Shown in pieces: positions 51,813 to 60,938 of a stretch of DNA of 64,000 nucleotides (position 1 is its first letter; each line of letters begins with the position of its first letter). This DNA comes from DASVBE01 sp963770375 (GTDB lineage Bacteria > Actinomycetota > Actinomycetes > Streptosporangiales > Streptosporangiaceae). The stretch lies in contig CAVYPM010000010.1 of NCBI GenBank assembly GCA_963770375.1, positions 62,001 to 126,000 on the forward strand, given 5' to 3'. The translations under genes and the position numbers were made by a program. The notes below the pieces were generated by a model. It did no database searches. It had not been told where the DNA came from and saw nothing but the letters and a program-made list of their open reading frames with translations.

Positions 51813-54440
51813 TCACAGGATGCCGAGCGTGGTCGCGCGTTTGATGGCAGACGAACGGGAGGTGGCGTCGAGTTTCATGTAGGCGTGGCGCAGGTGTGTT
51901 TTCACCGTGTTGAGCGACACGTACAGCTCGGATGCTATTTCGGTGTAGGTGAGCCGCTCGGGCAGCTTTTCCAGCACGCGCAGCTCAGCGGCGGTCAGCG
52001 GGTCGATGAGCTTATCTCGCCCGGATGCGGGCGCGGCGCGTTTGCGCGCCCTGACACCAGCGGTGACCAGTGCCTTCTGCTGCCTGGTCCGGGGATACAG
52101 GTCGGAGTTGGCGATGACGTGGTCGACCAGCTGCGGGGCTGTGTCCACCACGGTCCGGGTGAAACCGTGGCGCTCGGCCACGGCCAGGGCCTGCCGGGTC
52201 AGCGCGGGTGCGTGGGGGGAGGATTGGCTGATGGCGATGCTGGCGCGCAGCAGCCGCAGCTCCAGGTCAGACCGGATCGTGGCTCCCTGCGCCGGGGCGC
52301 CCTTGAGGGCCTGGGCTGCTTCCGCAGGGTTCCCCGCGGCCAGAGCGATAATCGCGGACATGATCAGGCCCCGGTCATCGGGCAGCCGTCCGATGATGCC
52401 TGCGGCACCGGTCTGGTCGCCCAGACCAAGACGCAGCCTGGCTTCGAGCTCATCGGCCTCGGTCAGCAGGACGGAGTGGTCGCTCTTGAGCGCCGCCCGC
52501 GCGGCGGGCAGCGAGGCGAGAGCCTGGTCGAGGTCGCCGCCGGCCGCCCAGATCCGGGCCCGGTCCAGCTGGGCAAGATAGTTGAAGGCCGGCCGGGCAC
52601 CGCTGACTATCGCCAGTGCACGTTCGACCGGTTCGGCGGCCGCAGCCAGATCCTCTCGCTCCAGCGCGAGCAGGGCCGTGGTACGTAGCGCGTGGAAGTT
52701 GAAATAGTGGCGCTCGAAGTGCAGGCGGCGGGCCGCGGCGTGGGTGCTGGCGGCCAGGGTGGCAGCCTCGTGCAGGTTCCCCTCGAGAAAAGCGGCCTGG
52801 CTGATCACCCCAGGGCACAGGACTTCCGTCAGCGGAGCGCTCAACTGGGCCGTAGCAAGAGCGTCGGCGAGTTGGCGGGCGCGGCTGAAGTGACCCACGT
52901 AGGTGTGGCAGTACATGGCCAGGGTGTCGAGCGTCACGGTCCAGTCGCTCACACCATCGGCCGTGGTTTCGGACGGCCGCGCCCGCTCCCGGTGCGCCAG
53001 CGCCTCGTCGAACTGGCCGATGAACGTGCAGTGAAGCATGTTCACCAGCGCCAGCCGCACCGCCAGACCGGGTTGCCTGCCGGGATCGATGTGGCACTGG
53101 CGGGCCAGCGCGACAGCCCGCGAACCTCGCTCGAACGCCCCCCGCCACAGCAGCTCAGCCGCCAGCGGCAGCAGAAACTCGGGCGCCCCGGCGAACAGCT
53201 CTGGCCGGATCTCATCCACGTCGAGCGCGCTGCTGAGAGCCGGGTTGGTCAGCACATCGCGCACGACCCCCTCGTTGAGCAGGCTGAACGCCGCGGCCCG
53301 GTCACCGGCGGCCAGCAGATGCCGCGCTGCCGCGCCTGTCTGGCCAGCCTCGATCATGTACTGCGCGGCGGCCCCGTGAAGCCGCTTCTCCCGGGCCGGG
53401 TCCCGGGCGCGCAACTCGGTCTGGAGAACTTCTTTGATCAGGTGGTGATAGCGGTAGGTGCCGGCCTGCTCATCCACGATCGCCACGAACATGTGCGCGC
53501 CGTAGAGGAACTCCAGCATTTTCGCCGAGCCCGCACCACAGAGCGCGGTGCAGGCGGGCACAGAAAGCTCATCGAGGACCGAAGTGGCCAGCATGAAGTC
53601 GGCGACCTGCGGCGGCTGATGCGACAGGACCTCGTCTAAGAAATAACCGGCGACAGCATGGCGGCCCAGCTGGACCCGGCCCGCCGCAGTGGCCGGATCA
53701 GGCGAACCATGGATCGACAGGGCAGCCATCTGCAAACCGGCCGCCCAGCCCTCGCTCCGGCCGTGCACCAGGATCAGCTCTGGATCGTCTAGCCGCACGC
53801 CGAACCCGCCAAGCAGACTCCTGGTCTCCTCGACCGAGAACGCCAGATCCCCATCCCGCAGCTCGACCAGATCCTGATGTGCCCGCATCCGGTGCACCCT
53901 CAGCGGCGGGTCCACCCGGCTGGCCACCACCAGCTGCAGCGACGGCGGGTGATACTCCACCAGCCAGCGCAGCGCATCAGCGCTGGCCGCACCGGTCAGG
54001 TGAAAATCATCAATGACCAGCACCCCACCCGGGGCGTCAAGGTCGTCAGCCAGCGCCGCAACCGCATCGGCCGAGACCTCACCATCGAGAGTCATCAGCT
54101 GGCGGGCATCCTCGCCGATCCATGGCTGGCCGAACCCAATTCGCGCGGCCTCGATGATGGCAGTCACGAACCGGGCCGCGTCAGTATCGGCCGAATCGCA
54201 GCTCAGCCACGCCGATGGCCGCTCCGGGCGCGCTGCCAGCCAGTCCGCCAGCAGCATGGTCTTGCCCGCCCCCGCCGGGCCCACCACCATCCCAAGGCGA
54301 ACCTGTTCTCCCCGGTCCAGCGCGTCCAGCAACCGCGGCCGGCGCACCAGACCCGGCGCCAGCTTCGGGGCACGGAACTTCGACGACGGGAACCGGGGAC
54401 CTCGAGGCTCGGGCTCAGCCTTGACTGTCGCGTTAGACAC
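51813..54440 (-). CDS. LuxR-family LAL (MalT-like) transcriptional activator
   Basis: An 875-residue regulator. Residues 45-330 form a STAND-type ATPase with Walker A VVGPAGAGKTMLLADWLA and GVLVIDDFHLTG as Walker B; a TPR-like helical region of about 450 residues follows; the C-terminus is a LuxR helix-turn-helix (LTAAELRVLEKLPERLTY, then SLNTVKTHLRHAYMKL). Such proteins activate on binding a small ligand and ATP. GTG 54440 is chosen for AGGAGG ten bases before it. The near-palindrome 125 bases upstream suggests autoregulation. It converges with the SMP-30 gene. Confidence 0.94.
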   Translation of the reverse strand: MSNATVKAEPEPRGPRFPSSKFRAPKLAPGLVRRPRLLDALDRGEQVRLGMVVGPAGAGKTMLLADWLAARPERPSAWLSCDSADTDAARFVTAIIEAARIGFGQPWIGEDARQLMTLDGEVSADAVAALADDLDAPGGVLVIDDFHLTGAASADALRWLVEYHPPSLQLVVASRVDPPLRVHRMRAHQDLVELRDGDLAFSVEETRSLLGGFGVRLDDPELILVHGRSEGWAAGLQMAALSIHGSPDPATAAGRVQLGRHAVAGYFLDEVLSHQPPQVADFMLATSVLDELSVPACTALCGAGSAKMLEFLYGAHMFVAIVDEQAGTYRYHHLIKEVLQTELRARDPAREKRLHGAAAQYMIEAGQTGAAARHLLAAGDRAAAFSLLNEGVVRDVLTNPALSSALDVDEIRPELFAGAPEFLLPLAAELLWRGAFERGSRAVALARQCHIDPGRQPGLAVRLALVNMLHCTFIGQFDEALAHRERARPSETTADGVSDWTVTLDTLAMYCHTYVGHFSRARQLADALATAQLSAPLTEVLCPGVISQAAFLEGNLHEAATLAASTHAAARRLHFERHYFNFHALRTTALLALEREDLAAAAEPVERALAIVSGARPAFNYLAQLDRARIWAAGGDLDQALASLPAARAALKSDHSVLLTEADELEARLRLGLGDQTGAAGIIGRLPDDRGLIMSAIIALAAGNPAEAAQALKGAPAQGATIRSDLELRLLRASIAISQSSPHAPALTRQALAVAERHGFTRTVVDTAPQLVDHVIANSDLYPRTRQQKALVTAGVRARKRAAPASGRDKLIDPLTAAELRVLEKLPERLTYTEIASELYVSLNTVKTHLRHAYMKLDATSRSSAIKRATTLGIL

Positions 54441-54564
54441 CCGGCCTCGGCCTCCTGTAACGCAACTCCAACTGGGGGGCTTCGCCGGCACCGGACCAGT
54501 CCCAGCGATGGCGCGATTTTACCGTTGGCAAAGGTCAGCGCAAGGGCTGGCGGGTGAAGGCCCA

Positions 54565-54586
54565 CGTCACCCGATTTCGGGTGACG
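54565..54586. promoter_or_regulatory. 22-bp near-palindrome, second copy of the candidate operator
   Basis: CGTCACCCGAT and TTCGGGTGACG face each other with only the central pair mismatched. It shares nearly every base with the perfect palindrome at 50756-50779. It lies 125 bases upstream of the LAL start and 68 bases before the small plus-strand gene. Confidence 0.85.
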
Positions 54587-54653
54587 ACCCCAAAGCCGCC
54601 GCCAGGGCACGCTAGCGGTGGTCGTCAATCACCAACTACGAAGGGTAATCCCA

Positions 54654-54893
54654 GTGCCACCACGCACCTACGAGGTCACCTTCACCGGACAGGCAGACAG
54701 AACGCTCTGCGCGCAATTCGACGACTGCAAAGTCAGCCTGGGCCCGGATACGACTACCCTCCGCGCCGAGCTAGCCGACCAGGCTGCCTTCTCCGGGCTT
54801 GTGCAGCGGATCGCCGAGCTCAGGCTTGAAATCATCCACATGCGCCTTCTGACACCACCCCTGGCATCACCGGCCGCGCCCAGCGCCGACTAG
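54654..54893 (+). CDS. small conserved protein adjacent to the LAL regulator
   Basis: A 79-residue protein beginning VPPRTYEVTFTGQADRTLCA and containing TTTLRAELADQAAFSGLVQR and IAELRLEIIHMRLL. The pattern is that of a small alpha/beta domain. AAGGG precedes the GTG. I have no domain name for it. It is divergent from the LAL gene with the operator between, so it likely belongs to the same regulon. Confidence 0.7.
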   Translation: MPPRTYEVTFTGQADRTLCAQFDDCKVSLGPDTTTLRAELADQAAFSGLVQRIAELRLEIIHMRLLTPPLASPAAPSAD

Positions 54894-54987
54894 GGCCAGG
54901 ACGCTCAAGGCCTCTGGCGCGCCCCCTCCCTGACCCGCACTAAGCCGGCGTGACCAGCCAAAACAGCGACGCAGGGCGGTAGTGCGG

Positions 54988-56025
54988 TCAGAGCAGGCCA
55001 GCCTGGCGCAGCCGGAACGCGGCCCACCAGCCGGGGATGGCCGGCAGCCAGACCGCGACCAGGCGGGACAGGACAGTCGCCGCGGTGGCCACGGGCATGC
55101 TCACACCCGCGGCGGTCAGGCCGGCGATCAGCGCGGCCTCCACGCCTCCGATCCCGCCCGGGGTCGGCAGCAGTGACCCGGCTGTGGCGGCGCCCAGGTA
55201 GATCGCGGCCAGGGTGAGCACCGGCAGGCGCCCGCCGGCCGCGGCCACGCAGGCGGCGAAGGCCAGTACGTGGGTCAGGGTCAGCGCGGCCGAGGCCAGC
55301 AGGCCGCCCAGCGCCCGGGCCGGGTGCCCGCGGGCGTGCCGGGCCAGCCGGGCGGCACTCGCCCTGGCCCCGAGCAGCGCCCGGCGGACCCGCTCGCTGC
55401 GCCGGCCCGCGAGCAGCGCAGCGGCCAGGGCAGCAACCAGACCCAGCACGATCGCGCCCACGGTGGCCGGGCTGGGCAGGCCGGGGCCGCTGGCGCCGGA
55501 GACCGCGGTCAGCCCGGCCACCACCGCGACGGTCGCCACCAGCTGGGCCGCCTGGGCCGCGCCCGCGGTGGCAAGCGCGTCGCTGGCGGAGGAGCCGCTG
55601 CGGATCAGGAACCGGGTGGCCACCACCGGGGTGCTGACCGCCGAGGGAGTGAACACCCGCAGCCCGCTGATCGCAAGCTGGGCCTGGAGGCTGCGCCACA
55701 GTGGCACCCGCACGGCGCTGAACCCGGTCAGGTTGTACGCCGCCGCGACCAGCGAAAGCAGGATCCACCCGGCGGCCGCGGCGGCCTGCCAGGGCTGCAC
55801 CCGGGCCAGCACGCCCGCCAGGTTGGCCTGGCTCAGCTCGACGCCGACCGCGGTCGCTGCGGCGGCCAGCATGGTGACCGCACCGGCCCGGGACCAGCGT
55901 TTGCGGGCGGCCGGGGCCACCGTCACCGGCGCAGCGGCCGCGGCACTGGGCAGCGCGGTCAGGCCGGCCGCCAGCGGGGCGGTCACGGGGTCCTGGACGG
56001 GGCGGTCGAGCAGTGCGCTGGCCAT
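54988..56025 (-). CDS. second flippase-like (lysylphosphatidylglycerol synthase-type) membrane protein
   Basis: About 345 residues with eight or nine membrane helices. Family marks include YNLTGFSAVRVPLWRSLQAQ, FTPSAVSTPVVATRFLI, and GSLLPTPGGIGGVEAALIAG. It resembles the first flippase-like protein (44308-45411) in fold but not closely in sequence. The ATG at 56025 opens MASALLDRPV; an upstream start at 56061 has no better site. No partner gene is coupled to it. Confidence 0.85.
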   Translation of the reverse strand: MASALLDRPVQDPVTAPLAAGLTALPSAAAAAPVTVAPAARKRWSRAGAVTMLAAAATAVGVELSQANLAGVLARVQPWQAAAAAGWILLSLVAAAYNLTGFSAVRVPLWRSLQAQLAISGLRVFTPSAVSTPVVATRFLIRSGSSASDALATAGAAQAAQLVATVAVVAGLTAVSGASGPGLPSPATVGAIVLGLVAALAAALLAGRRSERVRRALLGARASAARLARHARGHPARALGGLLASAALTLTHVLAFAACVAAAGGRLPVLTLAAIYLGAATAGSLLPTPGGIGGVEAALIAGLTAAGVSMPVATAATVLSRLVAVWLPAIPGWWAAFRLRQAGLL

Positions 56026-56349
56026 GCTCTGATCGTTTCGCGCCGGCCCCGCCCGGCACATCAGGGCCAGACCCCGAACCGGGGCTGGTGCTACCCCGAC
56101 CCTTCTAGGGGGTAACCCTTACTGCCGGCCCTGAGCCAAGCGACGTGGCCCGGGGCTTGCGCCACCTGGCGACCAGGCGCAATTCCCGGCACCACTCCTG
56201 CTCGGATGGCGAGCGAGCCACCATCGCATTGACTGGCCGGAAAACCAAAACCTAGAGTCAGAGGCCCGGCTGGCTCACTGCCTGCGGCCGGTGGCGGATC
56301 GCGGCCGGGCACGGTGCGCGTCCGCCCAGAGGTGGCCTGGAGGTCGCAC

Positions 56350-57906
56350 ATGGCTATCCGTCCCCCGAGCAGAGACGAGCTCGCGGCGATCGCCCGTCAC
56401 TACGGCATGAACCTGACCGAGAAGGACCTCGGCTCGTTCGAGCCGCTGGTCGCCGGGCTGCTGTCCTCCTACGAGGCAGTCGAGGATCTCTACGCGGCGA
56501 CCGCCCCCCGGCCGCCCGCGGGCCGGTCCTGGACCCGGCCGGAACCGGCGCAGAACCCGCTAGGTGCCTGGTACGTGCAAACCGAGATCCAGGAGAAGCC
56601 CGGGGGACCGCTGGCTGGCCGCCGCGTGGCGGTCAAGGACAATATCGAGGTCGCCGGGGTGCCGATGATGAACGGCTCGCGCACCCTTGAAGGGTTCGTG
56701 CCCAGCCGGGATGCGACTGTGGTGACCCGGCTGCTGGCGGCGGGTGCAACCATCACCGGTAAGGCCGTCTGCGAGGACCTCTGCTTTTCCGGCGCTAGCC
56801 ACACCTCAGTGACCGGGCCGGTGCGCAACCCCTGGGATACCTCCCGGACCGCTGGCGGTTCCTCCAGCGGAAGCGCGGCGCTGGTAGCCGCGGGGGAAGC
56901 GGGCCTGGCCCTGGGCGGGGACCAGGGAGGCTCGGTGCGGATCCCGAGTGCGTTCTGCGGCACCGTCGGCCATAAGCCCACCCATGGCCTGGTCCCTTAC
57001 ACCGGGGCGTTCCCGATCGAGGCCACACTCGATCATCTGGGGCCGATAACCCGCACGGTGGCGGACGCCGCGCTGATGCTCAGCGTGATCGCGGGCCGCG
57101 ACGGCTGGGATCCGCGGCAGCCCGCCGGCCTGCAGCCGCAGGACTACGTCGGGGAACTGGCCCGGGATGTCGCGGGGTTGCGTGCAGGCGTCGTCAACGA
57201 GGGTTTCGGCATCCCCGGCCTGTCCGAGCCGGGAGTGGACGAAACCGTCCGGGCGGCCGCGGTCCGGCTGAACGAGACCGGCATGCAGGTCGCTGAGGTC
57301 AGCGTGCCCTGGCACCGGCACGCGATGCACGTATGGAACGTGATCGCGACCGACGGGGCCACCGTGCAGATGGTCGACGGGAATGGCTATGGCCATAACT
57401 GGGATGGCCTGTATGACCCGGAACTGATCTCCTTCTACGGCCGCCAGCGCCGCACGGTGCCCGATGCCTGGTCAGAAACCGTCAAGCTGGTCGTGCTCGG
57501 CGGCCGCTACTCCGTCGAGCACTATCAGTCCCGGCACTACGCAATGGCCCGCAACCTCGCGTTCCAGGTACGCCGCGCCTACGACGAGGCACTGGAGTCC
57601 TTCGACGTGCTCGTCATGCCCACCCTGCCGATGGTGGCCACCCCCTTGGTAATGCCCTCGGACACGCGGGAGACCTACATCGCCCGCGCCCTGGAGATGA
57701 TCCCCAACACCGCGCCCTTCGACGTCAGTGGCCATCCAGCCATCACAGTCCCGGCCGGGCTGGCTGATGGCCTGCCCGTCGGGATGATGATCGTCGGCAA
57801 GCGATTCGACGACGCCACCTGCCTGCGCGTGGCGCACGCCTTCGAGGCGCTCTGCGGCGGCTTCCCGGCCCCACCCGCGCGGGCAGGCGCCCCCGCCAGC
57901 ACATGA
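56350..57906 (+). CDS. amidase-signature family enzyme
   Basis: A 518-residue amidase. The Ser-cisSer-Lys triad is visible: Lys96 in RVAVKDNIEV, the cis-Ser region GGSSSGSAALVA (about 171-173) and nucleophile Ser195 in GGDQGGSVRIPSAF. It hydrolyses a carboxamide; the N-terminal 70 residues with ELAAIARHYGMNLTEKDL occur in several amidase-signature enzymes. The ATG follows GGAGGT. Intergenic DNA from 56,062 to 56,349 has no gene; it contains short CCCCG/CGGGG inverted repeats. Confidence 0.94.
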   Translation: MAIRPPSRDELAAIARHYGMNLTEKDLGSFEPLVAGLLSSYEAVEDLYAATAPRPPAGRSWTRPEPAQNPLGAWYVQTEIQEKPGGPLAGRRVAVKDNIEVAGVPMMNGSRTLEGFVPSRDATVVTRLLAAGATITGKAVCEDLCFSGASHTSVTGPVRNPWDTSRTAGGSSSGSAALVAAGEAGLALGGDQGGSVRIPSAFCGTVGHKPTHGLVPYTGAFPIEATLDHLGPITRTVADAALMLSVIAGRDGWDPRQPAGLQPQDYVGELARDVAGLRAGVVNEGFGIPGLSEPGVDETVRAAAVRLNETGMQVAEVSVPWHRHAMHVWNVIATDGATVQMVDGNGYGHNWDGLYDPELISFYGRQRRTVPDAWSETVKLVVLGGRYSVEHYQSRHYAMARNLAFQVRRAYDEALESFDVLVMPTLPMVATPLVMPSDTRETYIARALEMIPNTAPFDVSGHPAITVPAGLADGLPVGMMIVGKRFDDATCLRVAHAFEALCGGFPAPPARAGAPAST

Positions 57907-58032
57907 TTGCCGCCCCCTGCTGTCTGCCGATCGATGCGGCCGCGACAAGTGCGCGCCTACGGGCAGTGCCGCTGTGACAGGCTGGCTGCAGCAGCCGAAA
58001 ACCGGGCCGCAAGCTCACCAGAGGAGAGCGGT

Positions 58033-58242
58033 ATGAGCGTCTACAGGGTGACCGAGATCATCGGGACAAGCAGCACGTCGTGGGAAGACGCGGCCGCGGA
58101 GGCGATCAGGACCGCAGCCGGGACGCTCCGCGATCTTCGGGTAGCCGAGGTCGTCAAGCAGGACATCCACCTGGACGAGGGTGGCGCGATCACCTACCGG
58201 ACCAAGCTTCAGCTCTCGTTCAAATACGAACACGAGCACTGA
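58033..58242 (+). CDS. dodecin (flavin-storage protein)
   Basis: A 69-residue protein. SVYRVTEIIGTSSTSWEDAA, then AIRTAAGTLRDLR, and a last strand ITYRTKLQLSFKYE are characteristic of dodecins, which form dodecamers binding flavins (Trp in SWEDA stacks on the isoalloxazine ring). GAGGAGAG is upstream of the ATG. It stands alone between amidase and DUF1326 genes. Confidence 0.93.
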   Translation: MSVYRVTEIIGTSSTSWEDAAAEAIRTAAGTLRDLRVAEVVKQDIHLDEGGAITYRTKLQLSFKYEHEH

Positions 58243-58421
58243 CCCCGGTCTGCTGCGCTATCGCCGGTTTCCCGGAGCCGGGTTTCCACAGTCCCGTACG
58301 CAGGGACTATTAGCGTGCCGAGGACTATGTTGGTCCTCAGACTCTCGTTATGCCGGTGGATGCGAGGTTGTGCCGTCTGCCCGGCAGGCTGCGAGCCGGA
58401 ATCTTCGCGAGGGAGGGTGAT

Positions 58422-59015
58422 GTGAGTTTCTCGGTCGAGGGGGATTACTTCGAGGTATGCAACTGCGATGTCAGCTGCAACTGCGTATGGCTCGGAACCG
58501 CCACCCAGGACAACTGCGATGTCTTGCTGGCGTGGCATGTCACCAACGGCAGCAAGGACGGCGTGGACCTGTCGGGCCTTAACGCCGTCATGGCGGTGCA
58601 CTCGCCCAAGCGGATGACCGACGGTGGCTGGAAGGTGGCCCTGTACCTGGATGACCGCGCTTCCGCCGAGCAGTCTGAAGCGCTGGGGGCCGTATTCTCC
58701 GGCGGCGCCGGCGGCTACCTGGCCGGCCTGGGCCCGCTCATCGGCGAAGTAGCCGGGGTAGAGCCGGCCACGATCACGTTCGAGAAGTCCGAGGGCTCGC
58801 TGCACGCCGAGGTCTCGGGCGCACTGTCGATGAGCAGCGACCAGCTCGTCGGGATGGACGGCCAGGCACCGGCCGTGATCACGAACGCGCCGTTCGGCGC
58901 CGTCACACAGCCCGTCCGGCAGGGCACGGCCAAAGACGTGAGCTACCACGGCCACTGGAGCGCCGACTTCACCGGAACCAACAGTTTCATCACTGACTTC
59001 AAGTACGAAGGCTGA
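58422..59015 (+). CDS. DUF1326 domain protein
   Basis: A 197-residue soluble protein. The signature is near the N-terminus: GDYFEVCNCDVSCNCVWLG, with four cysteines in C-x-C-x3-C-x-C spacing that could bind a metal, followed by beta-rich sequence to IDFK-like end FITDFKYEG. GGGAGGG precedes GTG 58422. It is 14 bases before the DUF2182 membrane protein; the pair recurs in many bacteria. A link to metal handling is likely from these cysteines. Confidence 0.9.
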   Translation: MSFSVEGDYFEVCNCDVSCNCVWLGTATQDNCDVLLAWHVTNGSKDGVDLSGLNAVMAVHSPKRMTDGGWKVALYLDDRASAEQSEALGAVFSGGAGGYLAGLGPLIGEVAGVEPATITFEKSEGSLHAEVSGALSMSSDQLVGMDGQAPAVITNAPFGAVTQPVRQGTAKDVSYHGHWSADFTGTNSFITDFKYEG

Positions 59016-59029
59016 CGAGCGGCCCGGCC

Positions 59030-59836
59030 GTGACTGACCAGGCCGGCCCGGCACCGGTCATCGAGCCCGTGCGGAGCCTCCCTGCGCGCCAGCTTGCCCT
59101 GCCCTGGATCGCCCTGGCGGCGCTGGCGGCTGCGGCGTGGGCGATCACCGTCGCGCAAGCCCGGAGCATGGGCAACGGGCCCGGGACCATGGGCCTTGCG
59201 CTGCTGCCGTTCCTGGGTTTGTGGGTCCTGATGATGGTGGCCATGATGCTGCCGTCGGTCGCGCCGGTCGCCGTGCTCTGGACCCGGTCCATCAGCGGCC
59301 TCTCGGCCGGCCCTGCGCGGGTGATGAGGATGGGCCAGTTCCTCAGCGGTTACCTGCTGGCCTGGGCTGCCTGCGGGGCTGTTGCCTTCGCGGTTCTGGC
59401 CGGATCCGGGCGGCTGCTCACCGTGTCCCCGACGGCAGCAAAGTGGCTTGGTGTGGCGATCTTCGCAGTAGCGGGCATCTACCAGCTGACCCCGTGGAAG
59501 GACTGGTGCCTGCGCCGGTGCCGCTCGCCGGTCGGCGCGCTCATGTACTACATCGGGTTCAAGGGTCGTAGCCGCGACATCCGCGTCGGCCTCCACCACG
59601 GCACGACGTGCGTCGGGTGCTGCTGGGGCCTGATGATCATCCTGATCGCGACCGGGGTGATGAACGTGGCCGTCATGGCGGGACTGGCCGCGGTCATCTT
59701 CGTTGAGAAGCTCTGGCGCCACGGGAAGCTGTTCGGTCAGGCAACCGGGATCGTGCTGATAGCTGCCGGCGTCCTGGCGATCTGGTTCCCGTGGCTGCTG
59801 CCGGGCCTGCACACCGCCCCGATGCCGATGATGTAG
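59030..59836 (+). CDS. DUF2182 family membrane protein
   Basis: A 268-residue protein with about six membrane helices. WVLMMVAMMLPSVAPVAVLW is the family signature with Met-rich helices, and LHHGTTCVGCCWGLMIIL near residue 195 adds His and three Cys. Met, His and Cys in the membrane suggest copper or another soft metal; the exact role is not established. Coupled with DUF1326 upstream. Confidence 0.9.
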   Translation: MTDQAGPAPVIEPVRSLPARQLALPWIALAALAAAAWAITVAQARSMGNGPGTMGLALLPFLGLWVLMMVAMMLPSVAPVAVLWTRSISGLSAGPARVMRMGQFLSGYLLAWAACGAVAFAVLAGSGRLLTVSPTAAKWLGVAIFAVAGIYQLTPWKDWCLRRCRSPVGALMYYIGFKGRSRDIRVGLHHGTTCVGCCWGLMIILIATGVMNVAVMAGLAAVIFVEKLWRHGKLFGQATGIVLIAAGVLAIWFPWLLPGLHTAPMPMM

Positions 59837-59848
59837 GCCATGCCCGGG

Positions 59849-60818
59849 TCAGGCGGGTGGGGTTTCTGGCAGGCCGATGCGGTGCAGGTGCGCAAGGTCG
59901 GCCGGGCCCAGGCGGCCGGCCAGGCTGATCGCCGCGCAGTTGGCCTGGACCTGCTGCGCGCTGGTGGCGCCGAACAGCACGCTGGTCACCACTGGGCTGG
60001 TCAGCGGGAATGCCATCGCCAGCGCCGCCGCAGTGGTATCCAGCCTGCCCGCCAGGCTGGCCAGTTCCTCAGCCGCCGCAACAGCCGGCGCGACCCGCGG
60101 ATCGGCCAGCGTCCCCGCGGCGCGCCCCGCTGCGGGACCGGACCGGTACTTGCCGGTGAGCACACCGCCGGCCAGGCAGAACGAGGCGACCACACCGGCA
60201 CCGGCCGACTCCAGCGCCCGTGTCATGGCCGGATCCTCGACCCAGGAGCGGCGCACCAGGCTGTAGGGCAGCTGAACCGCGCACGGCGGCACCACACCAC
60301 GTTCGGCCGCCGCCTGCACTGCCTGCCCGGCCAGGTCAGCAGTCCAGTTCACCAGACCCCACGCACGGGCCCGGCCGGAGGCAACCAGCGCGCCCACAGC
60401 ACTGACAAGGCCGGCGACCGGCAGACCCTGCGGCGGCGGGTTCGCGTAGATCACATCGACATAATCGAAGCCCATCCGCGCGCAAGGATGCATCCAGCTC
60501 CGCCGCAGCGCTTTGCCCCGGCCAGAACTCCCACCACAGCTTGTTAGCCACGACCGCTTCATCCCGGCGTATCCCCGCACCGCGGAACAGCTCCCCGAAC
60601 ACCACCTCCGAGTACCCGGTCCGGATCGGCGCCGTGCCCGTCTCGTCGTCATAGCGGGCATCATCGAAAAAGCTGATGCCCTCCTCGCGGGCCGCCCGCA
60701 TGATGGCCACCCCCGTCGCCGCAGGCACCCGCTCCAGCGTGCGCCACGAACCCAGCGACAACGCCGACACCGTCATCCCCGAAGCCCCCAGCGGCCGCGA
60801 ACCCATCACGCCTGCCAC
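59849..60818 (-). pseudogene. aldo/keto reductase with one frameshift
   Basis: The 5' frame reads RPLGASGMTVSALSLGSW and GISFFDDARYDDETG, giving the NADPH-binding barrel start; near 60,480 the frame shifts and MGFDYVDVIYAN, SGRARAWGLVNW and TSVLFGATSAQQVQANCAA follow to a normal end. Together about 322 residues, the usual length. The catalytic Tyr position after FDDARYDD is not clear. One base near 60,480 must be removed (or two added). Sequencing error or recent mutation. Confidence 0.82.
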
Positions 60819-60938
60819 GCTGCCTCCCCGCGACGTCCCCCATCCGGCCCTGTCGCCCCGAGACGATCAGGCGGATGTAGGTTTGGCTGATCATGCCTTC
60901 TGGCATCATCCCCGCACCAGCTGAAACGAAGTTTGATG

